64,000 bases of DNA, from positions 7,564,001 to 7,628,000 of the forward strand of contig JACDQD010000104.1 of the NCBI GenBank assembly GCA_019843655.1, in the 5' to 3' direction. Shown one piece after another: positions 51,013 through 63,042 of the stretch (positions are counted from its first letter, which is position 1; each line of letters starts with the position of its first letter). The notes under the pieces were generated by a model. That model ran no database searches. It saw only the letters and a program-made list of their open reading frames with translations, and had not been told where the DNA came from. The stretch is from Lethocerus indicus (lineage: Eukaryota > Arthropoda > Insecta > Hemiptera > Belostomatidae). Made by a program: the position numbers and the translations under genes.

Positions 51013-51914
51013 CGGGATGGCGCAAAGAAAAGTTGAAGGGCGTGATTAAGGAGACAAACGACAGGACCCCCCTCCCCCCCCAAGTAGAGTACAACCGTCC
51101 ACAATCACCGCTCCCGCGCCAAATATCAATGTCACAGTTGGTACATTTCTCTGGAGACTTTTGGGAGTCCTCCGCGCACCCAGCCAGCCTCTATCAACTC
51201 CGAAACCGGGGCCACAACTATTAATCCTGCTCTTGTTTTCCGACCCCATGGTTTCGATCTTAACGGCATTACCAGTCGTAAAATTCTTTGTCCCTGAAAA
51301 TTGTGCACAAACTATTAATCTCGTGAACTGTGTAGATCTTGGTGAAAAGCTTAGAGTAACAATAGGAGATCGTCTAGACGATAATTAGACTTCCTCTCTC
51401 GCATTATATTATTACAGAACGTTCGATTTACATCGTACTGTTTTTCTATTTCTATTGGCGTATCATCAAATGTTGCAGTAGAGCCATTCTGAGACATTGT
51501 ATTATGTTATGATTTTATGTTCCTGTTTCTTAATTTATAATCGACACACAGTCCGATTTTGGACTGCCGAGAGAATACCGAATCAAGTTGTCCCCTTAAA
51601 TTAGACCTACAAAAATGTTATTTTTGTGTTTTTGGCCCGTGGAACATCACTTCCGGTCCTTTGAGCTGTAAACTGTTATTAGTCTATCGCTCATCCCCAA
51701 TTTTATTTTAAGACACTTGTTTGGGTTTCCGCGAGAGTCTGGCGTTATAATCCATCACTCTTCGTAGATCTGTCTTAAAATAGACTTAGGGTAGATGAAC
51801 CCGGGATACGAGTGTTACGCCAAATATGCGAGTGGATATTTCTTAATTCATTAATCCTGATTTCTCAGCGTCTAAAGGTAGGACGCATAATGAGATTTTC
51901 AGAGACCTACAGAT

Positions 51915-51997
51915 GTTTACTGTTAATTTCTTACTAGTTGTGAGGGTTGTCATATGTTGGTGTGTAATTCTCCCGCGTGTATGGACCTGTTATTTCG
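51915..51997 (+). repeat. Dispersed repeat family B copy, diverged
   Basis: TTTACTGTTAATTTCTTACT, then GTGAGGGTTGTCATATGTTG, GTGTGTAATTCTCCCGCG and GGACCTGTTATTTC, in family order. Confidence 0.5.
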
Positions 51998-53429
51998 TGT
52001 GGGCGCCGCGAACAAAGATTCTAACAAGTTGACTGGATTCACGAGCTCCTCTCCTTTTCTTGTTTCCTTTATTGGTTTTTAATTGTTGAATTTTTCTGGT
52101 ACCTGTTTTACACAGCCTTATTCTGTCTTCGCAATATATATGATATAAAAAATATTTGAAATACAATTGGACATAATAATTTTTTCAATTACTGGGTTTT
52201 TGGGGGCAGTAAATTAGTGATTTTCGCCATTTTTCCCCGATCAAGGACAGTGTAGGATACTCCTCGTTATCAGTAAATTAGTGAAGCATCCTCTTCTTAA
52301 TATTGTTCGACCTAAAATGTATATCAGCTGCCCGATCAACCGTCATAAATTATATATTCTAATCGACGTTACGCGTCTTTCCGTTTAAGAAATTGTTTAA
52401 ACTGAATGTCCGGTGATAGGGCTTCAGGAAAGTCTCTAAAACCCGGTTAGTCTAATTATCGGAAGTAATTTAGTCCGGTTAGTCGTAGATGGGGGACTCC
52501 TCGTCACGGATGGTCGGAGAGGGGGCGCCCCTGTCTTAGCACAATTTCAACCCCGAGGGGCATTAATATTCATTCCTAGCCTCCTCGCGGCACAGTCACT
52601 CATAAGTCGCACCCGTTGAGTTTTTAATTAAAAACCGAGCCCACGAAAAGATTGAGACCGAGGGACGGGAAGGGGGGAGGCCGAAATTCAACCACTCGCA
52701 GACCAGACCGGTCGTACGAATCCTCTATTCTCAAATTTCATTATTTAATAGGGGTTTTATTAACTTTACTTCTTTCTAGACTTTATTTTATGCTCTAAGA
52801 CCCCGGGTATCTATTTCCCACAATTGTCAGAAGTTCGAGTTATTTGCTGGAGTATATATAATAGTTTCTGTAGGCAAACAGTTATTACTATCATTCGGAA
52901 TAGGGTTACATAATAGGATATGAGTACTGGCCAGGAGTTCATTCCTATATTTCAGTCCGCTTTTCAACTAATGGCGCTATAGACTGGTCTGTATTTAAGA
53001 GGAACATATTGCTTTCAAACGGAGGCTATTTAGCGGGCGAGTCCATTCTGGCGGAGATTAGGAGTATTAAGATATGGCGGTCGGGCCATTCCCCAGGAGG
53101 GCCGTTTATTTCCCGCCCCTTGCCGGTGGCCGGTGATTCAGAGGGCTACTTACCGTCAGGGGCCCGGAGACTGATCAGATTTATTTTTCATTTTTAGATT
53201 GGTTCCAGCGAGCCGATATGCCGCCAGCGCTTATGAGGCTTTCCCCATGGGATCCCGACCACCCTCGGCGCCCTCCCCCTCCCCTCGATCATTGTCCCCA
53301 TGAAGATGAGCTCAACGCAAATTAGATTTGGGTCGGGGGATGACCGATTAAGGGTCGGTCACATACACACCCCTCCCTACAGGATCCCTATAATACCGAC
53401 CAATTATATAATCCTTTTTACCGCTCGGT

Positions 53430-53464
53430 CCCCCTTTCTCACTCTCTCCCCCTCTCTCTCTTCC
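53430..53464. repeat. Imperfect CT-rich tract
   Basis: Pyrimidine run ending in a short CT microsatellite, at the right edge of the C/G-rich stretch at 53.0-53.4 kb. Confidence 0.8.
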
Positions 53465-53745
53465 ATAATCTAATATGCTGTAATATTTCGTTAATATTAT
53501 AAAAAATCTTTATCCTTCTGTAATAATCAGTATAAATTTTGGACCTTAATAATAAATCCCGGTGCATTGACATAATTATTTGGCGGAGTCAACGAGAGTT
53601 TGAAATATCACTGTTGTCATTTTTTGTTCCCAACTCGCCTATTCTTAATATGAACGTTTTTCCCTCAGTTTTTTAAACTACAAGACCAATCGACCGTTGA
53701 GAATTTTCCTACACTAGTTACTGTCACTGTCGACAGCAGCAAATA

Positions 53746-53792
53746 ACTGCCGGAATTCTATTGACAGTGGGGAGAAGCCGAAACCCCGTCGT
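53746..53792 (+). repeat. Dispersed repeat family A copy
   Basis: CTGCCGGAATTCTATTGACA followed by GTGGGGAGAAGCCGAAACCC. Confidence 0.6.
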
Positions 53793-56023
53793 CTCCATTA
53801 ACACATGCAGTGTACGGCTATAAATCATAACCACGGGTCTTTACTTCCCAGTGGTCTTAATTCCAGACACCTAATTCGGTCTACTTGAAAACCGAATAGG
53901 AGAGTGGAATGTTTTTGTGATATAGTTGAGGCGCAAACAAAGTCAGAGTGTATTTTCTCAATGTTTCTGTTTGGAATATATTTGGTCACATTTTGCGAAA
54001 CAGTAGGAATACAAGTGTGCCAAATCTGTCCTGCGACAGGGTCCCACGGGAGTTAGGGAGTCATCGCGCCGAAGAATCTGGAATGAAATTATACCCGATC
54101 TAGATAGGCCGCTTTTATTATTCTTCTCCTTTCGGGTGTCCATTACAGGCGACACGCGGCCCTCCATTGTGACGGGCGACGGAGGGGGGATACATCCCCC
54201 GGGTTGGGGCGCCGCTGGTGCGGAGTCAAACTACACCGACGTGAGAAAGTTCTCACCCCCGGGCGCATTAGAGGGAGCCGACACGCGTCTGGCCAGCCAC
54301 CCCGTTTTAAGGGCAGGATTATGGCAGGCGCATAGAGCTTCTGACCTTTAACCATTAAACGGCCCTCTATATCGGTTATGAGCATCTCGAGAAGCTTAGA
54401 TGAATCAGCTCTAAATGCTCGAATGGGTACAGCTTATGGGTAAGTCCTGCCGATTACTATGAACTGTTGCTTTTCTATTCATTAATATAAATAATTTTTT
54501 ATTATTTAATTTTATTAACGGTAATATTTCTAGTGTCCAGACAATCCAATTGCAGGTCGTTGGCTTAACAATATAAATTTTCCCACTTATTAAATCACAT
54601 TTGTTCAATATTTTAACGCATTCATCGCCAAATTAAAAAAAAACCGCCCCTCGGGCTACATATTCACGATTTATTATGAAAGTACACCAGATTCACAAAT
54701 TTTTTGTACTATATTTAAACGTAAATACTTTCTGTGTGATTTTCTTCCGTATGCTGAATGCAAATGGCGGAATGCGACGATAAATATATAATGTTTCGAG
54801 GCCAAGGTTGAAGTCATATTTAACTCACGCAACATCGATCAAACGCAGTTAAGATAATCCATTGTGTTCAGCAGTCGAAACATTAATGCGTGTAGACACA
54901 AAATAGTCGTGCACGACGCTCGTTGTGTTTGACGAAATTAAGTCATATTTAATTTGCGAAAATAAAACACGGTACGGTGGTTGGATAGATGCGGCGAAAA
55001 AACAGAATTATATCCAGACATCTTTTATAATTGCATGAATTTTCCAATCGGTTTGGGCCTGTGGCCGGTAGGGGGTGAAGGTTGTCGGTTGATGGTTGGA
55101 GGGAGGGAAGGGGTTGGGGGGGGAAATAAGTAGATTGGGGACTGGAGTTTATTTCCTCCAGTCGTCCTACCAATTCGGATATCGGCTCCTGGATTGGCTT
55201 TAACCGCCGCTGGGAAATGACGATGAAAATGAGACAAAATTGGACACTTAAGAGACGGGAGGAGAAAATAAAATATCGGGAGGGAAAACGAAAGAAAAAT
55301 TGGATTTTTCTCCGTCTCTCTCCGTCATCGTTCGCCAAATGTCAAAAGGAAATCGTGGCGCGCGGTAGACCGGACAATTTAATTAAATAGTCGGCCCCTC
55401 GGATGGGGAGGGTGGTGGGGAGGGAGGGGGAAATATGAAATGTTCGGAGGTAGAAAAATGTCGAAGATTGAACCTGGAATCTGGAGCGACGCCGGGGTTA
55501 ATATTACGGGGCACTGATAATCAAATAGTCGATATAGTCCGGCTTAGCGTAAACAAAATAACTCTCTTTTGTATGCACAACAGACCAGAACGGCTTCCAG
55601 ACATATTTAATTAAGTACGGCTGAAATCCGGGCCATTTTTTTGTTTTTGTTTAAACTGAAAATGATCCATTTTTATTAACCTTCGAACCATACTATAAAT
55701 CCTAACAGATTTCTAATGGTTGAGATAGAACACTCCCCCAAGCCGAACCACTATTGAAGTTAAAAAGGAGCGGAATCGATAGAATATTTTCGCCACTGCA
55801 TCCCTCTTATCGATGACAGATAGCTCATGGAGTGCTCCCCTCTCGACCGAGAGTAGTAGATTCCCTAACCGCTTGCAAAAAAGAAAAATGAAGAAAGAGA
55901 AGGGAGAGTGCCATTTATCAGGGAGTTAGACCGGTCTGGATATGACACTCGCTTATGGCGTTTCACACGAAACCAATCGATTCCCGCCCGAATTATATTA
56001 TGAGGCCGAACGCCCTCGCATAG

Positions 56024-56183
56024 TATAAAAGGAATGAGCCATCAGTGCGTCATGGCTGCTTGCATAGCTAGTGGCGCGCCATTATGGATATTAACGTTTG
56101 ACCTGCAACATTCTATAAAGTGGGGAGAGGGATGTATGATGATGAGAACCGCTTTTATTTCCCCCCAGGGGGCCGAAAATTAA
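56024..56183 (+). promoter_or_regulatory. TATA box, ATCAGTG initiator and 43-codon ORF
   Basis: TATAAAAGG at 56024, ATCAGTG at 56041-56047 (the arthropod TCAGT initiator), then ATG at 56052 opening a 43-codon frame to TAA at 56181. The TATA-to-initiator spacing of about 20 is short and the 5' UTR would be only some 8 bases. The encoded peptide (MAACIASGAPLW...) is not recognised. Weak. Confidence 0.2.
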
Positions 56184-57462
56184 TGTCGCGTAAATAACGT
56201 GTCCTGCTCCTACCACATTACATAAACGTGTCTGGAATTGATACCACTGAGAGAAATGATACCTCCTGATGAGGTTTCAAAAGAATCAAATTGCATTCTG
56301 AGGTTCGCTTAAATATTTTACTGTCTGGGTGTTTTCGTTTCAGTATTATTCCAAAAACAATTTTAATGTATTTGTTGCGGGGTAATGGGCCCACAAACGT
56401 CCTAGGTTTTGAGTAAAATTTGGGATTTTGGCTTCTTTCCATCATAATTAGCATCCATCATTAAGACTGGATACGCAATAGTCTCTCACTGTTGACAGGT
56501 TTAAAGGTCTCGCCATATTTCGCCACTTATATTTTATAATTATATGCATTCTATGCATAAGTCTATGTGTATTTCAGCAACGCCAATAGGCTAGATATGT
56601 TAATTAGGTATATTTTGTATAACGTTTTTTATATTCAGAGCTTAATTAAAACTCAGAAAATTGAATTTTTCCTCGAATGAATTGGCTCAGGGACAGTCGT
56701 TCTGGTACTATAGCCAAAGACTATTGCTAAAAATTAAATATACTAAACGTAATTTTTTTTACCCCAATGTATATGAAATGTGAATAAAAAATTAATTCGA
56801 CATCAGTTTCCAAAAACATGCTTGGGAAACAAATTTTGAAAAACTGTCTTTTCCGAATCGGAACTTATTAGTCTCAACACATTCCGCTAGATGGCCCTAC
56901 CGTCTTAGAACAGAAACCTCCTTCCATATTGTAATTATTTCAATTCATTTATTATTGTATCAAATTTTAAACGGGAATTTCATGAACTGTATAATTTTTT
57001 TTATTAGAACAGTTATTCTAATTTCCGTGAGCAGGTTAAAATGTTCTGATGGAAGAACAAATAGAGCATTTAACAAAATTATCAGAAAAGATTAACTTGA
57101 AAGAAAGAATTATATTAACACTGTATGATGTCCTTACATTTTCTTGTATTAGAAAACACTATACTTTTGTGTAATACTAATAACATTTCTGTACAATACT
57201 AAAACTGCAATGTAGAGTGATATGCATCACTACATAATATATAATGAGTAATAGTAAATGCATTAATTTTTAATGGTTGGTTGGGATGTTATATTTACAA
57301 CAAAAAATATGCCACTATTCTCTGAACTGAGGGTTATAAGATTGCCAAGGGTTTTGTAAAACACAAAGTATTATAAGGCTAAACGTGTTAGATCTTCATT
57401 TATTTAAGATATTTCTCTGATGCAAAAACTGTAACACTCCTGTATTTGTAATATCACTATAT

Positions 57463-57500
57463 TGTATTGACGGAATGCTACTGATGATGGTGAGCTAGAA
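57463..57500 (+). repeat. Dispersed repeat family A copy, left half
   Basis: TTGACGGAATGCTACTGATG followed by ATGGTGAGC; right half lost. Confidence 0.65.
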
Positions 57501-57889
57501 AATCGCACGAGTGATAATTATCGTTTATTTTTATAGACAGTCTCCATGAGATGAGAGTGTTAGCAGTAAGTAGCGCAATATTACAAATTTAATAACGAAC
57601 TGTCGCACTGTAAACTTTTTCTCACCCGAAACGGCGTGCTGGAAAAAAGACTGACGAGTGTTTTAGCCCTGGCCAAGTTATAAATTGTATAAAGCTCTTT
57701 TTAATTGCGAAAGACCAAAGCGGTTTAGCAAAACCAAGTTGAAGTTAAAGCGGGGTTGAAAAATAAAAGTGGATGGGGTCTCTGTTTGCACGGTTCCTCC
57801 GGGAGGCCGGTCAGAACACCGGCTGAATTTAGGGTTAATAATTGAGAACCGCCAGGCTCGGGTTTGCGCTTCGCCAAAGCGTTATAATT

Positions 57890-58020
57890 AAATTTGAAAC
57901 GGTGTTTCCTGCAGGTATCAGCGTGTCTTTCGCGGGCGGCGACGGCGGCTTTCGCGCCATCAAAGGGCCCAACAAATGTCATTAACGCACAAAAGGGCTC
58001 ACTTTTATTAATGCAAAACC
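57890..58020. other. Candidate conserved non-coding element
   Basis: A C/G-balanced block with ATTAACG, CTTTTATTAATG and GGGCCC words and few simple repeats. It resembles homeodomain-bound enhancers by eye only. Frames on both strands overlap here and neither is recognised. Confidence 0.2.
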
Positions 58021-58099
58021 CGCCACTGATACTTTGTATACATCGGTTAGAACGGTTGTACACAAATATTTACAGTTCATACAACGCCGTCAGTAGTTT

Positions 58100-59748
58100 G
58101 CTGCTGTATAATCCATCCCGGTGTGATTTAGTTCAGGTCCTTTCTGATCTAGAATAAGGTTCTTTTATATTTCGTTTTCCATCCATCATCATTGTTTCTT
58201 AATTCTGCCGATTATTCCTGCGTACAGAAGCAAACCGATGTAGGTTTGGTGTATATTATTTTTAAATAAAACCTTTATATATAACCGATTGGGAGTAATA
58301 ATGTAACGGATGTACGGATGAGCTTCGTAAATGTAATTTATATTCATTTAAGCTACCTGTTGGGGTGTTGGGGTCCGCGAGGAGGTCGGGAAAATTATGA
58401 TTTCCGCCGTTTTCTCACCCCAACCGGCTGGCCAATTTGGAGCAGTCTCCCGTCCGGAGAGAGTCGACCACCGGGAAATAAAACCCTTCTGCGAATTGTT
58501 TGAATTCCTCAGAATGCCGTTTCAGTTGGGAATATCCTGCGCGGGATTTAAAATTAGCCTCGACGTCTCGAAAATATATTATTTATTTCGTGCGCTCTGT
58601 AGTATTCGTCGGAAGAGAACTCGGCCCCTGTATTTTCCCTCATGGTGGGTTAAATTTCACCGACCTATTTCCAAATTCAATTGAGTTTGTGACGACGTTT
58701 GTGCCCTCAAGATGGGGAAGGTGTAAATCGGCCGCCGAAAATGTTTTACTGGGGGACAAGCTTTGCAATGGGACTTGTTCGGATTACTAATGCAAACAGT
58801 AAAGCATAACGCCACCTCCCTCTGCGAGTCTTTTTCAATTTAAATGCAATGAATATTATAAACGGAACTCGGGGCGGAAACTGCTTCATCTCTCACTTCG
58901 TATCACTGCCCCAAGTATCACTTTTATTCAAACCTATGAAACATCACTTTTGGCCAGCCTGTAGACGTTTTCTCCGCTCGTATAATATTTCGGTAGGTCC
59001 TTTCTTCTGCTTCAACTTTTCTACTGTTTGTTATTTATAACGGCAGCTGAAAATAAAATAAATTTAGTGATAAGATAGCAATGGGGATCCAGGAAAATTT
59101 GTCTCCATCGTGACCAGCATTATAAATCGGTAGGACATGTAAAACCCTGTTATAATTTACATTTAAAATCCGGATGTTACAATTCCACCAAAACCAATGT
59201 TTTTGTTTATAATGTTATTTGTTAGTTTACCAGTAGTGATTAGTTGTTTAATAGGCGAAACCTACAACCGCTCATATATTAATCAATATATGCATTTTTC
59301 ACACGGCTTATATTTTTATACTTTAGTTTCGGTAATATTTTTATCAGTCATGGAAATACGATTGAAAGGACATGAAATGGCCATTAGTGGAACCTGCTGG
59401 ACAGTTTCTGAACGCCTTTGATTATCGATTACCATGTCGATGGCAGGCCGGCTGAAAGTATACAGTAATTGGACTCATGAAATGTAAATATTCTTTATTA
59501 ACAAACGTTTAATAAATATTAATTGGAGCCCAGTTTAGACTAATTAGCGGGCCGACGGCCATTCGAGTTGTGGACGGTCTCGAAAACAACAAGCGGACAC
59601 AAAACGTGGGACGCGACGGCCCCTAATTATCGAATAACCAAACAAAACCAGGGGAAATCAAATTATTAATTTAATTACGCCGGCGGTTTACATTCCGCCC
59701 ATTTCCAGTTTACGTTATTATTAGTCCCAGTACAAATACAATTGGGTT

Positions 59749-59802
<54 letters not shown>

Positions 59803-60500
59803 ACACCAGCAAGCGTTGGTGGTCATCATAAGGTCAGTCTGCATTCTACAACCCATCAATGTTAAATGTATGTTATGGCTGATGCGAATTTCTATCTCCG
59901 CTTGTCTATTTAGTCCTAGGCCAAAATATGGCTTTGGCTAATAGAAGTAAATACAATTTTTACAGGATAAAACGAAATGAGTTTTAGAAACGCCTTCAAA
60001 ATTGGACCTAGGCAAGCCGGTAACACACCGGTGGCTTGCGGGTTAACCTACCCACGAACAGATTAAATTGTTACTACAGCTGAAGGTTTGGGAGAATTGC
60101 GTTTATAAAAATAATTTTATTTCAATAATCTCAATAATCACCTCTCATACAATACATATTTAAAATATTCCAATAGAAATGCGTAATATTTTTATTATTC
60201 ATTCTAATCTGGAGAATTTTATATAGCCTCTCAAGCCCTTTCTACACAATTTGGTATGTCGGTATGTCAAGGTCCAGGCATAAAATGAGTCAATATCATT
60301 GAGCGATATTCCACTGAATCGCGTTCACCTCCACAAGAAGAAGCTCGTTTCTCTGCCCGTTACCATTATCCTGGACTGGACTTATGACTGGACCGTTCCA
60401 AAAGTTGGAAAATTGAGCTTAAGCCCCGGTGACAAACCTGACGGACATACGGACGCGCACTGAAATAGGTATGTACATTTCGCCAAAAGCCGCTAATAAG
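58100..60500. other. Non-coding DNA
   Basis: A repeat-free, CpG-containing patch with TAATTA words lies at 59520-59720 and may be conserved regulatory DNA. No gene seen. Confidence 0.4.
59752..59802. repeat. (AT)n-(AC)n compound microsatellite
   Basis: About 20 AT units followed directly by about five AC units. Confidence 0.95.
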
Positions 60501-61060
60501 TCGACCCTTGCCGGTTAGGGGCTGATGGCGTCGGATGCCTCTTGTAATGTTGTGTTACCGCTTTTAATTACTTGCATGGGCGGGGGTGGGTCGGACCCCC
60601 CACATTTTTTTTTTTTGATTCCAGGATTATGAACGACCCCCTGCCTGCCTGCCGACCCAACCCCCTCAAACACCCCTAGCCGGGGCCTCACACTAATGAA
60701 AAACTTTTCCGCACTTCCACCCCAGCCGTCCTCCCTGACCGTCCTTCCCCACCCCACCACTGATCTCCAGGGGGTATTAATTTACGCTTCTTGTTCTGGA
60801 TATTAAAAATTTTAGTGGGGGCTTCCACCCCCCTCTCGCCGTTCCTTCCTATATTTTTTAATTCCGTCCCACCCCTTCCCGCCCCCTTCCGCCGGCCAAA
60901 ACGGAAGTCGGATGTCAAACGACGTCGGGTCGATTTGTGTGTCGGGTAGTGGAAAGACGGGGAGGGGGGGATGAAAGTAGGTTTTAGTCTAATCCGGGTA
61001 ATTTCCTTATTAATGGGACTCCCCCTCCCCCTCCTCCCCACCCCCCAGCACCAAGTCTGC
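60500..61060. other. C/G-rich island
   Basis: Long CCCCC and GGGGG words, T10 at about 60607, and low-complexity frames on both strands. It is the last island before the signal-peptide gene. Confidence 0.4.
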
Positions 61061-61936
61061 GGGATTTTCCTTTTTTCACCCGAGAGAAGCTGGAAATTAA
61101 CGGTAGAAGTTTGCTTTGTGGGAGTTTCTGTTTGGGAGGGGGCGGTGGTGGTAGGTTATGAAGAAAATTGCGCTACAGTCATCATTCCACTAATTGATTC
61201 GTGCAATAGAAACGCACATTTTTTTAAATGGAGGTCTCTAACATTGCGCGGTAAATCGCTCCCAGATGCACTGCATGTTTCCCACTGAGGGCCATTTTGA
61301 ATATTTTTGTGGTCAATTAGTAAATCATTAGCAGTATTATATACATCATCAGCGGTTTTGTCAAAAGTTTACACTTGTCAGAAAACATTGTTTGTCGAAA
61401 CAAACCAGCTTTCTGGCATATTTCCACTTCATTGACCGAAACGCATGTGCGCATGTATAAAATGATTTCGTAACAAACGGACAAACAAATTTATTAATAC
61501 AGATTTGAGATTTTAATTGCCGTTTGAGTTGATTTTGAATTACAATACGGTTCGATTATAATGTCCGAGTGTTTTTCTTTTTTTTTTAATAAGTACTACG
61601 TAAGATATCTTATCAGTTCTGAGCCCTTGTTTCGTTTGCCACTCGAGGTGGAAAAAATTCCTAACCTTTTGTCACATTTATTTTCCCGTGTTGGTTTTGA
61701 CTGGCTCTAGATTAAGAATCCGTATTTTCAGAGATGTATGGGCTTGTTTTGAAAAGAGGCAATAAATCATGTAAAGATAATCAAATAAATTAAAGGCAGA
61801 ATAATACCTAGTTATATCGATAGGCACCGTGAAAACGGCTGGTTTTAACAATGATTTGTGTGATGAAAACAAAGCCACAATTTTATGACGCGATTAAGTT
61901 GCAGCTGCGGATGTTCAAACCTGCCTCAGAGCCCGA

Positions 61937-61953
61937 AGCCCTTCCGAAGGGCT
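61937..61953. repeat. 8-bp palindrome with one-base centre
   Basis: AGCCCTTC, C, GAAGGGCT. It is followed by a T-rich stretch, but in this eukaryotic context I do not call it a terminator. Confidence 0.6.
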
Positions 61954-62085
61954 AATTTTGCGTTTTTAAGGTACTTGCAGGACGGGAGTTTGTTTTCATA
62001 GTGGACGAAATATCGCTATAAATTGTAAAAAATAAAAGACGGTGTTTGGGTCAGAACGCGAGTCACTTTTGAAACCTTCGAGAGT

Positions 62086-62223
62086 GGCGAATCTCGAAAG
62101 GGGTGTCAACAAATCTTTTCCCAGTCTCCAATGCTAGTAGCACGTGATTGACTACTTAACTTCCCCAGTCCAGAAATCAAATACGACCGTCGTGTATTTC
62201 ATCTTTATTGGGGCGAATCTCGA
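62086..62223 (+). repeat. Two 12-bp direct repeats upstream of the promoter
   Basis: GGCGAATCTCGA occurs at 62086-62097 and again at 62212-62223. Related TCGAAA and CTCGA words lie in between and after (62094-62100, 62235-62240, 62255-62259). The second copy lies about 130 bases before the putative start site, so the pair may be transcription-factor sites for this gene. Confidence 0.35.
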
Positions 62224-62268
62224 CAGCTCAATATTCGAAACGGGTCTCAAAAGTCGAGAGTCCTCTTT

Positions 62269-62347
62269 ATTGGCTAGGTATCGCAACCTTATCTGCGGAG
62301 ATAAAAAAAAGGTTCGTAACCGCCGATTCCGCCGTTAAGTGTTCAGA
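62269..62347 (+). promoter_or_regulatory. Core promoter candidate for the signal-peptide gene
   Basis: ATTGGCT (inverted CCAAT box) lies at 62269-62275 and the TATA-like GATAAAAAAAA at 62300-62310. A TCAGA start-site-like motif follows at about 62343, a little over 30 bases from the start of the A-rich element, which fits TATA-dependent initiation. The 5' UTR would be about 40 bases and precedes the ATG at 62382. The TATA match is imperfect. Confidence 0.4.
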
Positions 62348-62381
62348 CGAGCATCACAGCCGACACACGTTCTGACAGAAC

Positions 62382-62438
62382 ATGGCCAACGCCAAGCTTT
62401 ACATTCTCCTCCTCGTCGCCTCGGCAGCTTTCGTCCAG
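62382..62438 (+). CDS. First coding exon of a secreted-protein gene (signal peptide), partial
   Basis: Nineteen codons read MANAKLYILLLVASAAFVQ: a start, one basic residue (Lys5), then a hydrophobic run of Leu, Val, Ala and Phe, the layout of a secretory signal peptide. Codons in this short stretch are rich in C and G at the third position, unlike the surrounding AT-rich DNA. The exon ends CAG and is followed by GTATTT, an acceptable splice donor, giving a phase-0 intron. The product would enter the secretory pathway. Its mature part is not visible, so a cuticle protein, neuropeptide, antimicrobial or odorant-binding type protein are all possible and none is favoured. I looked for the next exon to 64000: acceptor-like sites at about 63140 and 63780 exist, but the frame after the better one stops after four codons. 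The ATG was chosen because it is the first after the putative start site and lies 40 bases from it. Confidence 0.55.
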
Positions 62439-62466
62439 GTATTTACAATAGGGTTGGTTGTTCACG

Positions 62467-62556
62467 TTCAACTAAATTATATCATCGATTGTTCCACACT
62501 AATTAATTAATTATATCGATTTTTTTTTAAATTAGTTGAAATTAATTATATCGATT
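62467..62556. repeat. Short direct and inverted repeats in the putative first intron
   Basis: ATTAATTATATCGATT is present twice, at 62506-62521 and 62541-62556. TTCAACTA at about 62467 is the inverted partner of TAGTTGAA at about 62533. The block holds several TAAT cores and ATCGAT palindromes. Confidence 0.5.
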
Positions 62557-62983
62557 AAACAACGCCGACTTGCATTGTTCCCAGTGGGTTTTCAACTAAG
62601 GATATAGTTCGCTGCCAAAAGTTCGAATTTGCAATTTAATTGAAAATGTTATCCCCCCTCGGGGGTTAAATTCCTCGCACTATCCGGCAGAAATTTTCCG
62701 GGGTTATATTTTGATTAAATTGAAATTTGAATTGGGCTCCCAGTGGAGACCAACTAACGCCATGCAAGATGGCGAATGTTGCGAGTTTCATGCGCTCATT
62801 CAAACGGGTCATCAGCAGTGGTCACTAGGTCCGATCCGGCTTAGAAAATAGCACGAGTAGGATTGGTGAGAAACATACGCACTGTTAAGCATCCTGCAGT
62901 ATTTTGTTTCCCTTCTCCAATGGGGATCCTATGATATTTTACCGTCAGAAAATGACGGGTGCAGACAGGATGCACATACACAA

Positions 62984-63042
62984 ATGGCGGAACGCTACTG
63001 AAATTGGCGAGAAGCCGAAACCTGTCCAGGACAAGACCAAAC
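62984..63042 (+). repeat. Dispersed repeat family A copy
   Basis: GGCGGAACGCTACTGAAATT followed by GGCGAGAAGCCGAAACCTG. It lies in the putative first intron of the signal-peptide gene. Confidence 0.7.

Larger units (their letters stand above)
51250..55460. other. Alternating AT-rich DNA and C/G-rich islands
   Basis: Islands at 52470-52730, 53030-53460, 54120-54380 and 55050-55460. GGTAAGTAG on the minus strand near 53150 looks like a splice donor and an acceptor-like CATTACAG ends at about 54149 on the plus strand, but no exon can be built. Confidence 0.4.

Noticed and set aside
54149..54351. Exon after the acceptor-like CATTACAG
   Set aside because: Two of three frames are open only because the DNA is C/G-rich; no donor or homologous motif follows.
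61937..61965. Rho-independent terminator
   Set aside because: A palindrome followed by T-rich DNA, but the window is eukaryotic and there is no gene upstream to end.
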